Of a stretch of 64,000 bases of DNA, positions 11,095-24,056 are shown in pieces; within the stretch, counting starts at the first letter, position 1; each line of letters opens with the position of its first letter. The notes under the pieces were generated by a model. It had not been told where the DNA came from, did no database searches, and saw nothing but the letters and a program-made list of their open reading frames with translations. A program made the position numbers and the translations under genes. The DNA is from Macquaria australasica. Its lineage: Eukaryota > Chordata > Actinopteri > Centrarchiformes > Percichthyidae. The stretch spans positions 186,001 to 250,000 of the forward strand of contig SEMN01000184.1 of the NCBI GenBank assembly GCA_005408345.1, read 5' to 3'.

Positions 11095-14000
11095 TGGGCA
11101 GTGGCCTAAACAATTCCTGAAGTCCTGTTTAATTGTAGCAGAAAAAGAACCTGCCATGTTTGCTTTTGTGGCATTTTTCAAGGTGCCAGTCTCTATTCCA
11201 ATCAACAGGAGATAATGTTGTGGAGATGATGTTATGAGCAGTTCTTGTTTTTTCATTTGGTGCTGTGGTTATATACTTAAAAGCATAGCTCACATGCATG
11301 GCAGCTTTAATATTCCATCTTATATTCAGCATTAAAAAGGGTTTCACCCACTAACATCCCTCACATCAACCACAGCCTCATGTTGATGCAGTGGACAGAT
11401 AAGTCACATTTCACACCAAGTGATAAAACTCTCCTGAGGTTGGTGAAGTGAAAAGAAAAAAAAAAAACCTTGCAAGCATGTGTTGACTAGAACCGCTCGA
11501 CTGTTCATTTTGAGTACACAAATATATGAATGGTAAGCTCCTCCACATTGTTATTCACTGAAGCTTAAATAGGGCTAACATCTTCACCTCTGCAGTCGAC
11601 TGAATGCTAATGGCATCGACAGTTCAGGGAGACTTCTATTGTGTTACAAGTCTGTCTCTGTCACCCTGTGCAGAAACAGAAATGAAAAACTCCTCCTACT
11701 TCTATTTGCGTCACCACCAGTCGATAATGCTGTGCTGCAATATGAAGTTCTCTTTCAACTTGAAAAGTAACTACAGAATAAGTTAATGCTGAATACATTT
11801 TCTCCAACTTGTGTTCAATTGTGTTTCTTTCCTTTTGTTTACATTTTCCCCACCACGGTAATGACTACAGTCGACGGGGGAATTCTCACCCGATGAACGC
11901 CTTCGTATTTTATTATTTGAGACAGCTCTTAAAAGTGTGTATGTGTAGAGGCTTGGTGGTGCTTAATTAAGTGGCTCTGATGCTGTGGAGCCATCACTTG
12001 TGCGACTGGAGGACGTGGGAGAACTGAAAACAAATTAAGTCCTTTTGGTATGCGCTATTGACAAACAATGTGGTGCTCATGAATATGAAAATCAGCACTT
12101 GACGTGGTGTGTGGCAAACGTCTGACTGAAATACAGTAGATTTCCCATTTCCCATGTCTCGTAAGTTATATGGCACAAATATGGTGGAGATTATATGTTG
12201 AGGGTGAAGGTAGCAGAAATAATGATTTATATTTCCCAATATTACAACCTGACATTGTAATTACTCCGTTTGAAGAATCACACGTAATGAAAGTAAACTA
12301 AAACTTTATGTAAACTAGAGCACGCTTCAAATGACTGCTTCATCAAACAATTGATCCAAGCTATTTGGATGAGGACATAATATGCTCCCTAACTGTACAG
12401 TATGCACAGTGTGTACAGTTACATTCATTATCATACCCTTTGTTTCTCTTTGCGTAATATGTTCTCCACATGTTAACAACAACTATGGATTATCTCTTAT
12501 TTTTAAGCATGATGGATTGATTATGACGATTCCATTACAGATCTTCTCATACAGATTTACCCGGAGTGTTTAACTTGACATTTTTTTTCAAAATACAGCC
12601 ACATTAGTCTCTTTTTCAGAACAAGATTCATCACCATGGTTTTTCTATTACCACAGTAATCTAAATGCAAATTTTAACTGTCCCTTTTTCCACCAGGATG
12701 ATGCTTCTGGCACAGCATGTGCACTAGAATTGAGATGTGTTTTTCCCCTCCTGTTCTACCTCTCCTACCTAATCTTGAATGAAGACTGCTTATCATGTTG
12801 ACATATGGTAAAAGAAAATATGTCACTAATTGAACAAAAATAAAGCCTTGCAGTTTGTCTGCATCTGCAGAGCTAGACAGAGTCAGCTGAAACTGAAAGC
12901 TTTCTGAGGAGAACATCTTTGAACCAGTCCACAGGGATGACTTAAGAGGGGAATATACTTAAAAAATCATCACATTGCAGGGAGCAATGAGTAGCTGAGT
13001 TATGGATTTATGGTGGTACTCGTCGATGATCCAGATGTTAGTTTTGAATCTAATCAAATTACAGTTTCAACATCTAGTCCTTTTTAAAGTAAAATGTTTA
13101 AATGTAATCCTTGGGGAATGTGCTGCATTTACCATCTGGACTTAAATGGAAGCTTTGCAGAGTATTTCTCACTGAAGGTGTCAGCCTAGTTGCTTTCGTT
13201 GCACAGGGAATGTGGAAATGCACACTATACACACTGTCTACACACAGTGTAATGCCACAGCTATCCTGGATGCACTGATATGGATTGGTGGCAGTGAAAG
13301 GCTTCATCATTCCTGCCTTCCTTCTTGCCCCTGCCATCAATTTCCCCTGCATGGATGTAGTCCTGAGTGACACCTGGTGAGTTGCTTTGTCCTATCGCCG
13401 CACTTCCTCAGCACTGTAAATACATCCACAGCGCAGGGGCTGAACGTGCCTGTCCTCGTGTAACTTTAAACCCACGTGTTGGTGGTCTGATACCAATAAT
13501 CTTCCTCTGCACGTTGCTACTTTGGCATTGCCACTCAATTGTACTCCATCATTGTGGTCAGGGACGCTTGCTGTGGCCTTTTTTTATCATCTCCTATTCA
13601 TTAGAGGAGTGAAGGCTGTAGAATATCAGGATCCACATCATTAATTTCTTCACTGTCTCATAGCTAGGCAACATTTATCTGCCTCTCATGACCCTATATC
13701 ACAAAGTTCGTCTGCAACATAGAAATAGTGTACATCCCTATTAATTATTACATCATAGCCTTTTCTGTTTGTACAAATACCTTTTAGGTGTCAAGAATTA
13801 TGCTAAGTCTTGACCTGAGCTGGGCTAAGAAAGCTGGACTCTCAAAAAATTGTCAGATAAATACAAGGTTTACACTTTTTGGGTAACATTGCAGCATGCC
13901 TAGTGCAGATTTAAAAAGGTTTAGGATGTTGAAACGAGCCAGCAAATTTGATCCTTTTTACAATCTTTGCCATTAACAAGGGGGCTTTCAGGCAGGATTT

Positions 14001-16899
14001 TTCAAAATTAATTCTAGCTACTTCTTCCAAAACTCCCACAGTGCATTGGTTTTGAAAAATTATCAATTTTCTTTTGTGTGTGTTACCTGCCAATAGGAAC
14101 CTATTTCTGCTCAACATTACATGCTCAGTTCAGTTGACTTTCCTCCGAAAGTAACAGAACAGTTTTTCAGATTTCTGTTTGCCAGTTTTTTGCTGTGTAG
14201 TCACAAGGAGTTTAAACTGTCCTTTGAAAGGATCACGTTAGAAGTTACACAGTATGTGACAGAAAAACTCTTTTTGGTAATGTTGTGAAATTAAAATCAT
14301 TTTAATCTCCTCAAGGGTGTCTGAAAATTACAGCTTTCAAAACATGACATTTTCCTTTAAAATAAAGACGTGAGTCAAAGACCTGAGTAATGCCAACTCT
14401 GTGGGTGATACCAGTGCTGGTAGAAGTACCTGATAAGAGACTGATGAGTGCAACGAGGCTACGCCAATTGAGGCTAATTATACATTTTACAGTCTCTGCT
14501 GACAAACTGGGCTGTCTTTGTGTGTTGCTGGAACGTAAAGGTGGATTTAACGTTTCAGTTAACATTTTGGCATTTAGTGGCAGCTCAGGAATTATTCCCA
14601 AGTAGAGGGAACAAGTATCAAAACCGAGAGGTGTACAGTAACAAGAACTTAAGTACTACTAGATAATGCATGCAAGACTACTACTACCAATATTTTTTAA
14701 TCAAACAAAAATAAAAACATTTTATTTTAGTGCTGCTAGACTATGAGGACGTAGGAGTGATGATGACTTGAGGTTATGTAGTAGCAGTTAAGCAAGAGTG
14801 TAAATTGAATTCTCTTGAAAACACAATTACTAATGATGAGACTCCATTGCACCACATAAATAGTATAACACACTTTAAGGTGAACTGGCAATTACCTTTA
14901 GCCAAAGCCTAATGAACTCCAGATTATTCAGAGGCAGAAAGGGAACAGGCTGGACGGAGTCTCGTCTCCGTCATTACTGCGTTCTTGAGTGTGCACATCG
15001 ATATGATAGAAATTCTTAATTATAAAAGGGATTTGTCTGGCATTAGTGTTCTGATGTAATAAGATGAATAAAAATTAAATAAGATGAACCACTGAAAATC
15101 TCACAAACAACCTTTTTCCTTCTCTGCAACTGTCCATGGTGCTGATTTGTCTTTCTAGTAGAACTGGCATCATGGATAGAAGCATAGCCACACATGTTGT
15201 TTTGTTCTCGTAATAGAAAGTCTTTCTTTTCCCTTTAAATAAACATAGCACGATCATGTGGATGTTAATTACAGCACACTGACATTGACAAGGTTAATGA
15301 TTTTGAACATCCTATAACTGCCATTAAATATCCACACTAGGTCATTATTTGGTAGTCAAATACCAGTACAAAGTTATATACAGGATGAACATTTATTAAA
15401 TTGTTAATTATCAAAGCAACATGTAGAAGCATTGAATTAATAGAATACGTCTAAAAATGTTATATTGTCTATGTACTTTCTGAACATTTCTCACAGCAAA
15501 TGTATTAATTTAGGTTTTGTCAGCATTTGACAATATTCCAATAATCTATATTGGCATACTCATGTTGAGCTTTCTTATAGGAAGAGAAATGGGTTTATAC
15601 AAACATGTTAATCAGTTCTGATGATAATTATGTTTGAGAGCATATCTGCTGTAGTCCAATAAGCATTTAGAATAAATAATGAGAAAACTTTAACTCAGAG
15701 AAAGGTCTACTTAATTATTTAATGCCTCAAATGGATTCAGTAGTCTACATCAAAAGGAGGATGAGGAGATCACAATTATTCCACCACAGAACTTCCCATC
15801 CACTCTAAATTAAACTCAGCTGAATCTGCTGGATTTTGTAGGTAGAAAACACAATTTTTTACGCATAGTGTACTCAAAAAGACTTTTTCCCTCATTTTCT
15901 ATCATCCGTTATCAATTATCTACTTTGTTTGAATATCTATGTGTACAAAAGCAAACCCCTGGGAGTACAAACAAACAATAGTTTAACAAAAGTTGCATTT
16001 TAAATAATAAAATACAGGACCTCATGCAGTGTTTTCCAATATTCATACATTATACTGAATGTTGCAACTGCAGAGAGTAATGGGAATGATGTGCTGACCA
16101 AAAGAACACAAAAGTACACATGCAAAGTCAACATGGGTAAACTGCGATAAGCTCTGATTATGTTTGAGTCTATTCATATTTTACAGACTCAAGGTAAGCA
16201 AACTCCACAGGTATTGCTATTGTTGGACTAACATCTGTTGCAAAAAATAATGAGAAAGATGCAGAGTAACTGCAGGGAGTCCACTATAATCCTGGCACAG
16301 AGAGTGGCACATTAACATTTAGATTTATTATACAGAACCGTTAATCGGTGTGTGCATAGGTTCAGTGTGTCTCTTAATTACCCTGTGTGACGGAGGACTC
16401 AACTATTGATGGGTGTTGCATGGATCAAATGCTCAGTATTTTATTGCGGGACAACCAAGACAACCTGGTACCTGCAGCATATGGAAAAAAACATTATCCT
16501 GACCTCATAACCCAATGCAAAGGTTTGCCAAGACTGTCATTAAAGGTGAGCATGGATCAAACAGGTATACACGCTGTCTAACATGTTACTCTATGATCAG
16601 GATATTCTGATCATATGGGACCTGTGAAAATAACCCAGTAATGGCGGGCATTACATGTACTGTTCAGCCTATGGGTTAAAGTTTCTTGTTTTGGACTAAA
16701 TAATCAGTGTTTGTGTCGATACCAAATATCTTTACATTTTTCCATCTGAAACATTTATAGGGCACGAAAAGCACCTTTTTAGTGGCAGGGAGAGGCCTGA
16801 GATACATTACGGGCATTATGAACAGTTAATAAAAATAAACATCACAGGCCAGTTTAATTAAAATATAGTGTGCAGGTTTAACAGCCAGTTTTTATATAG
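11095..16899. other. Intronic stretch, nothing recognised
   Basis: AT-rich non-coding DNA. I found no exon with splice signals and family similarity, no RNA gene and no paired transposon ends. The only notable structure is the short perfect inverted repeat at 16592-16615. Confidence 0.5.
16592..16615. repeat. Short perfect inverted repeat
   Basis: Arms TATGATCAG and CTGATCATA, 9 bp each, flank a 6-base spacer. It could be a palindromic protein-binding site or chance; there is no gene boundary here that would make it a terminator. Confidence 0.6.
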
Positions 16900-17330
16900 C
16901 TGCAGCCAGGGTGAAATTCCCATTGAATCCGAGGTGAATGACATGACTGGCTAATGAGCGATAAACGGCCAGTATCAGCCAGAAATATGCGGCTTTGCTT
17001 GTCTAGCTCTAATTATGTAATTGAGAAATAGATACATCTTCAACACTCTAAATTTTGATGGATTTTAGATTATGTGTGGAGGTTGCTCTGTGAATAGTTA
17101 AACAAATGCCCCTCGAGTCTGCAAATCGATATTTCCCTCGGCTTAAAGTGTCAGAATGTCAGCACAACAAATTTGTGTCTGCGAGGAATCAAATGAAATC
17201 AACTGATGGCCCGTGTCTTACGGCAATTTTGTTATTCCACGAGTGACGACAAGTGCTTTGTACCGATTTTCACTTGGTCTTTCACCCCCTCTACCCTTCC
17301 AACAGAGTGCCCCTCTCATTAAGAATTGGA
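16900..17330. promoter_or_regulatory. Possible conserved non-coding element
   Basis: Repeat-free, with CpGs (GAGCGATAAACGGCC, CTCGAGTCTGCAAATCG, TTACGGC, CACGAGTGACGAC) unusual for this CpG-poor intron, and with octamer-like ATGTAAT/TAATTATG motifs. Retained CpG in non-coding vertebrate DNA can reflect constraint. This is inference. Confidence 0.22.
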
Positions 17331-20300
17331 GCCAAAGGAAATATGTGCAGGGATCAGTGTGATCACAAGAGCCAAAAAATAAGGAATGCATTCCTTAAGG
17401 TGAGTTACATTTTACACCTGTCTACCTACTGAGATGAAAAAGTCTTGCAGGTGACTGTATTAGGGGAAATAGATGTGCTAAGAGTGTTATTGTGCACTTT
17501 TCTGAAGGTTAATAAACAGGCTAACACACTAGAATTGAGGACATTGCACAGTAAAATGTTAGCATCATACACCATTAGCTACATCTCTGATCTGATGGCA
17601 TGATTGCACTTCTGCTGTTATCATGAGTACCGGTGAACTACTCCAAACCTGCTAGTGTTTTAGTGTCAATATTTAATGGAGTACAGATGCCAACTGATCA
17701 GTTCTAATTTTGATACAATTTCTAAATGGATGTTAACGTGATGATGTCATTACTTTGGTAAACTCAGGATCTTGTCGGTATGATCATTAGTGTACAATGT
17801 CACGCTCATGCAGTAAACAGTGCTATTCCCTGAAAATATCATTGGAATTTAACTGTGAATCTACAATTCTAGTGAAACCAAAGAGTCTACTCAGCCGATG
17901 ATACAGGCAATGCAAAGTCTACAGACTGTTCAACCCCTGTTTCATCATGTCAAGCCTTCTCTGTAATCTACAGCATACTGAGCGCTTTGGCATCCAGACA
18001 TCAATCATTGGTTGTCAAAGACGACTGAGTGGTTGATATATTACAGTAGTTCATAATTGGAGTTATAATGGTTCTGTGAAATCGAGGCCTGTGTTTCAGC
18101 AATGAGGAAGTCATATCAACAATGGTTAAAGATTGTACACCACACTACTTCCTTTACATCTCTCTCTCTCTGTATGTCACAGAAATTAAAAAGTGTCAAC
18201 TTCACCCATCACAGGAAATACACCCGGCAGTGGGACACATAAGATCCCATATTCACAAGGTAGCTAATCTATTTAGGGGGAGTTTACCTTTGGAAGAATC
18301 AGTCCCTCTTGCGAGAGTGATCTGATTTTTGCATTGTCGAGACTTGAAAGGACTCCACATTTGAAAACTGCCAGGAGCCTGATTCATCGCTTTCACTTTC
18401 TTAAGTGCGGTGTCCATTGTGCATCTGCTTTAATGCTCTTTGCTTTGACGTATTTTTTTTTTTAGCTGTCTGCTCCTGGTAATCAGCCATACTTTACCTC
18501 CCAAGGTTTGATGCAATGTTTTTTAACTTCTTTTGTTGTTTTATTTGGCTGTCACATTATCAGACAGGCCGTCTACTTATTTTTCTAGCTGGAAGATTCT
18601 ATCAAAGGCAATGCATAATTTGTTTCAAGAGCAGGGAATTTGGCTGCTAGCAGAATCACCCATACATACCACATGTAATTATTGGCATAGATTCAGATCT
18701 GTTTGCTCGGGTCAACTGGGCAACTGTTACTGGGGAACCGTGGCCTTAGTGTTGTGTAACAATGTCATATTTAGCATTTATGGTGGGAAAAAAAACAGAC
18801 TACAAATGCAAAAACAGACAGAAAACATGCTCAGACAGAGCTCAGTCACCTGCTTGTTCTGAATCGTTGTCGAAAGAAAAATTGATTTAAAGAGACATAT
18901 AAACAGATTTAAAGCACAGCTAAAACATATTAGGTGTAAATGTGCTTTTTAAAGTACTCTTCTTTAAGCCATGATACCTTGACTTGAAGAACACAGATCT
19001 GATTTACATTGATTTGTCCATCTACTTCATATAGTATTCACTCGTGTGTTATGTCTCATCTGGATGCAGAAACCCCCTCAAGAGACAAAACATCTTATTT
19101 TTAAAATGGGAAAATAAATGCAAAAACATGAGGTGGAAGCCTGAACAAGAATATCATATCAGTAATGTAACCGAGCTGATTTCTCCTTTATTGGAGTTAT
19201 GTCCTTGAAATGAAACCTCCTGACGAAGCACTCTGGACCTAATTTCATTAAACGGGAGATTTTGCCAAGTCAGTGAACCTAAAATGATGCAGTTGAACTC
19301 TCTGGTCTCCAGTCTCTGTCAAGGGGGGAGGGAATCAACCTCAGACAGGTTACCATGCTGTGGCCTTGAGTCAACCTGCAACTCCTCCTCAACTTGCTCT
19401 ATTTTAACCTTGCTTTTAATGTCTCCTCCATTTTCTTCTACATGTTGTCCATTTTCTGCTCAACTGTGCTGCAAAATCAAACTAGAAAGAGAGAGACAAA
19501 AGCAAACATTTTTTTTTCCCATGGTGTTCTGGGTTATTAGGCACAGAGTCACATTAAGCTGAGCCTCATCAGGGCAAAGATAAACTCAAAAAGCATTAGG
19601 GTTGGAACTCACTGATGTATAGCTATGATCATCACATTGGTTATGCTAATGGGTATCTGTGTTTTCTGTGTGTGTGTGTGTGCTACCCTAATGGTCATGT
19701 TCATCAACGTGTGCATCTGTGAACATATGTGTGCCTGTCTGTGTATGTCTGAGAGTTTGCGAGTGAATGAGGAGTATCACAATGTTACAGCAATGTAAGA
19801 GGTCTGACAAGCAAAGCAGTAAACATTTCCTCATAGCTTTTTCATCGACTTTGCGAGTGTTAGAAACTCGGTGGTCTGATCACATCATCTCAAACTAATG
19901 GGCCATTATGCACATTGCACACACTGGAAATTTAGTGTAATACTTATCTAATTAATTAATGCAGATCAAAAGAATGCAAGCAGATGAGAATGTGTTTAGG
20001 ATTTTGCCTTAGGCAGCCCTCAGTGACCACAGTATGTGATATAAACGATACGCTTCATGGAATCTCATCTTCCTCCCCTTTAGCAATCGGCCCTGCAAGC
20101 TATTGATGCTTACAGCAATGCACGCCACGCTGCTGGGCGATATTACTCTCAGATAAGTGCCAGCAAAAAAGGTCCACTTTAACCTGTGATACCTTTTGTG
20201 CAAATAGGAGAGGAACTGCTTTGAGCATCAGTGACTTTGAGGTGGATGTTCTATGGGATAATCGTTTTGAAACGCTTGTGATCTCATTTATTTGCCACTT

Positions 20301-20989
20301 CCACTGCCTGCTGTCATCTGGCTCTGATTACTGAAAACAATACGAGGCACAAAGCTGACAGAGAGCATTAGGACAAGCAAGGGTGATGCGCTTTCAATTA
20401 AAATACTTTTTTTTATTTTTTTTATCTCAGCACAGTGAAGTGTACTGCCCATAAGTCTGATGCTTGTGTGACACTGAAAACTGATTTTATAAGTAAATAA
20501 CAAGCTACTGCAGTCGTCTTTACCTATGGTCTGTTAACCTATCCCTTAGAGAGTTTTAAGTCTCTGAACACAGTTTGACTGCCACGGCTCTCCCCCTTCC
20601 TGAGATTCCTTATTCAGGTTGTCAAGCCCCCATCTCAAATCACAGATAATCTAATGGACCCTCAACTGAGGCTCACTATTAAAGTGGAGTGGTCTGACCT
20701 CAAAGACATTCAGAAAGCTACTTAAGCACTAGTGTTTTTCAGCACTTAATTAAAGTGACACGAGCAGTATTCCCAGAGTGTTTAATCAAAGCATTCTTGA
20801 AGGTACGACAGCCTCTTTATTTCACTGAAGTGGACTACTACTTTCCTGTACTTCCAGTTTTCAGCACAGACAAATTATACAGCATGTAACTTGCAATTTT
20901 GAAAGGCAGCCGCTATAATGTCTCTTTCTGCCTACATTGGAATTAAATAAGGTAAATGGGCAGAGTCAGTCTGAGTGCTCACCATTAAA
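17331..20989. other. Intronic stretch, nothing recognised
   Basis: No exon, RNA gene or mobile element recognised. A short (GT)n tract of about 15 bp lies at 19667-19681. Open frames are short and unsupported. Confidence 0.5.
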
Positions 20990-21190
20990 AAATGAATTGG
21001 CAGTCAGATCCAGTTTGTGCTGTTTGGGAAAATTAATTTGCATTGTTTATTGATTAATATTTGAGAATTCTGAAGGCTACTTTGTAACATAGGGCCCATC
21101 AGCATTCGTAATCAAGCATCACAGTTCACCATTATTAGCCTCAAGCAGTGCCGGTATAATCAGTCAGCCAGGTAATATTAAAAGGTGGGC
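20990..21190. promoter_or_regulatory. Possible conserved non-coding element
   Basis: A compact block rich in ATTAATTTGCAT, TTGATTAATATT and similar homeodomain/POU-type cores, with ordered complex sequence and no simple repeat. Its enhancer character is a guess from motif density. Confidence 0.2.
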
Positions 21191-23485
21191 TCTTTCAGGC
21201 TCTCAAGTGACATAACTGCCTTAATCAAACAGTTATCATGCAGGAGGCCAGAGGGAGAGAGAATAATGAGAAAGCAATATCCTAGATTAAGAATGAGTCT
21301 TTTCTGCAATGGCTCTGTCTCACTGGGTCAATGGTTCATAATGGTATAGCATACAAAATTGGGGTAAAGAAGACTTGAGGATGGCACACTTGGGTTTCAG
21401 GACTCGCACTGATGGGAACAAAATGGAACTATTTGTCCCTTGCGTCAAGTGGAAAAGTAAAGACTACAGTGCGGGAGTTAATGTTTTGCCTCCTTACAAC
21501 CACAACTGCTTTTTTATCTGTCTGTGCCACTTTGTTTCCTCAGTCTTAAAAGCTTTATTTGTCCTTGCTTGTGTGTGTGTCTGTGTTTGTTGCATTGTTG
21601 AGAAGAAGCGACAGCCAGTCGTTAAAAAGTCATTGCTGACATGTCTGACAATAGAAACTCCTGTATTTAACAGTCAAAAATATTGACTGCTGAATTTGAG
21701 ATAGCAAAATATGTGCAGAAATGCTTTTATTACATTTTTAGAAAGGATAATTCTGTATTTCAGATAGTATGCAGTATCTTTGGTCTGTGTGGCAACAATA
21801 CTGGTCCTAAAAGTCCCACAGGGAGGACCTTTCTCACTCGCTCTCTTTCCATTTGTACTTTATTCTTTTCAAGCTGTATTGAAATATTGAATAGATGGAG
21901 TCTAATGCTGACAATGACTATAAAAGGCTTATGAATAACTTCACATCCTGCATTTTTTTTTCTTCTATATTATTCAGTTCCAGTGAGCCAGTAAACTTTG
22001 AAAAGCTATTGCCGTGTATTTAAACTGGAGCAGGTTAATGTGAATTCCATAAAAAGAGGAAAATCTTCGCCAGGAAACAGAAGTCGTTTATACATGTTTC
22101 TGTGAGCTGAAGTGAATATAAACACCATTTTATATAATGTTTTTTTCAAAGCTGTAGGCTGTAAAATATGCAAAGGTAATCTGATATTGGGATGAAATGG
22201 GGAAAAATCAATTTCACCTTTTGTCTCAAGTAATATTGGTTGCATTACTCTGACTTCAACCCCCATCTACACTTGTGTAATGTTAAATAATAGATAAATA
22301 ATCTTTAATGTTAATTATAATCTAGGATTTGAATCACATTAACTTGGTGGAATAGATTATTAGTAAAATGCCCCATCATGTACAATGTTAGTATTTTGGT
22401 ATGTTATTAATGACTAGAAATTGCATCCATAAAATACTGGGAAATCAAGTATAACAGACTAGAGTAGAGTAACAGAGTCTGCTGTATAAGTGACAAAATG
22501 AATGTGTGCATTTGAAGTGAGGAAGAAAATTGATTAAGGGCAGACTGTGAGACATCATCTGTCTAATGTGACGACACTATGCTGCTTCTTTTTTTCTCCC
22601 AGCAGCTTCAAGCCTCAAATCATGATTTCCCCAGAGCAACTGTTAATTATGTCATTCATGCTCATATGATAAGATAACGGATCATCCATGTGCTGCTTGA
22701 ATGAGTCACATGTCCCAATTATTTGTCTTTTTTATTTCCTTTTGCTCTGTTATCACGCATGGTTTGTATATCTAAATGTACAAACGTCATGCTGTCAGAT
22801 GCATTACCATGTGGAGACATAATCATCACAAACCCCAAAAACATCTGCAGGGTGTCTTAATTGTATTTTTTGAGGTGAAAGGTAAATGGTTTTCCACAAC
22901 AGTGAAGTAAACAGAGTAAATCATTATGCTGAATGTAAAAAGCCTGTTGGAAGATCAGTTTCTCAATTCTAACTGCACTACATGTGATTTTATTTTAGTA
23001 TATCCAAGTTTACAGCATTCATTTTATTTATCTAAATCATGATCATTAACCTTGCCTTTTTAGCTTGATCTCAAAATGTTTGTACACCACAGAGCTCTGA
23101 ATAGTTTTCTGTGTGTGTACAGCGAATGCGTTTTGGATTAAATGTAAATGTGCTGCATGGCAGAATGCATTAGCCATCAGATGAGTTCTGTCTTCAAAAA
23201 AGTAATCAAGGAATTGTGCCCAAGAGTTTGGTGTAGAGTGAAGTAAAACTTTTCTTAAAAATGTCACACAGAAAGTTTTGAAGCACTGTAAAACATATGC
23301 ACACCCACAATTCAATTCATGCATCTCATATGTTCAGTTATCACCAAAATTGTTACAACTGAATCCCTCCTCCTCCTTAACTCCTTAAAGTCTGTCTCAA
23401 CTACTTAAAAGTATGTGGCGTTTTTGACTTAGTAGAGTTATGGAGCAGTCTTTTTACATGTGGCTCACCGTTTTGTTTGTGTGTC

Positions 23486-23502
23486 CACGTGGTTGACACG
23501 TG
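23486..23502. promoter_or_regulatory. Tandem CACGTG E-boxes
   Basis: Two perfect CACGTG hexamers at 23486-23491 and 23497-23502 are separated by 5 bases, so their centres are 11 bp apart, about one helical turn. CACGTG is the core of bHLH-type sites (CLOCK/BMAL1, USF, MYC, TFEB families). A single site is common by chance; the phased pair is less so. Function is inferred. Confidence 0.35.
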
Positions 23503-23951
23503 ACACGATACCCCTAACTGCCAATAGTTACACACTATCGCACTGATCTATAGGTTGCACATTTGTCAAACTTTTTCGAGAATGAGTTAAATTTAATGGA
23601 AACTCAAACTTTCTGTAGCTGAATTTCTTTTATTTTTTTATTTGGTTCTAAGATTAGAGGATCTAAAATTACATTTGTACATCTGACACCTTACTTCTGT
23701 TGGTGCTTACTCAGGTGCAGGCTACTGCAGGTGCTCAGTCCATTTTGGATCAAACCTCCAACACATACAGGTAATTAATGTAAGGAATTGCACCTTTTAT
23801 ACAGTCTAAATAACACCATGCAGCTGTCGCAGTCACTGCAAGTTATTGAATCAAAAACTTATCCAATTTAAAGTTAAGATGTTTCCCAAAACATAACCCG
23901 AGTGATTTATGGCTCCATATAAGAAAGATGATAGATCTGTCAGTCCAGTGG

Positions 23952-24056
23952 ATTGTGTAGACAATCAGAGATGGGGTTGGCGGAGGCCTTGCTTGCACAA
24001 GGGTACTGTGCAAGCAAGGCAAGACAAGGTACATTGTTGTTTATGCTCTACACAAT
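23952..24056. repeat. Nested inverted repeat with 14-bp hairpin
   Basis: The inner arms GCCTTGCTTGCACA (23986-23999) and TGTGCAAGCAAGGC (24007-24020) are perfectly complementary around a 7-base loop. An outer pair, ATTGTGTAGA (23952-23961) and TCTACACAAT (24047-24056), is also perfect and shares almost the same centre. The sequence between inner and outer arms does not pair well. It could be a small foldback element or a structured RNA. The stem is too short and too interrupted for a typical miRNA precursor. Confidence 0.75.
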
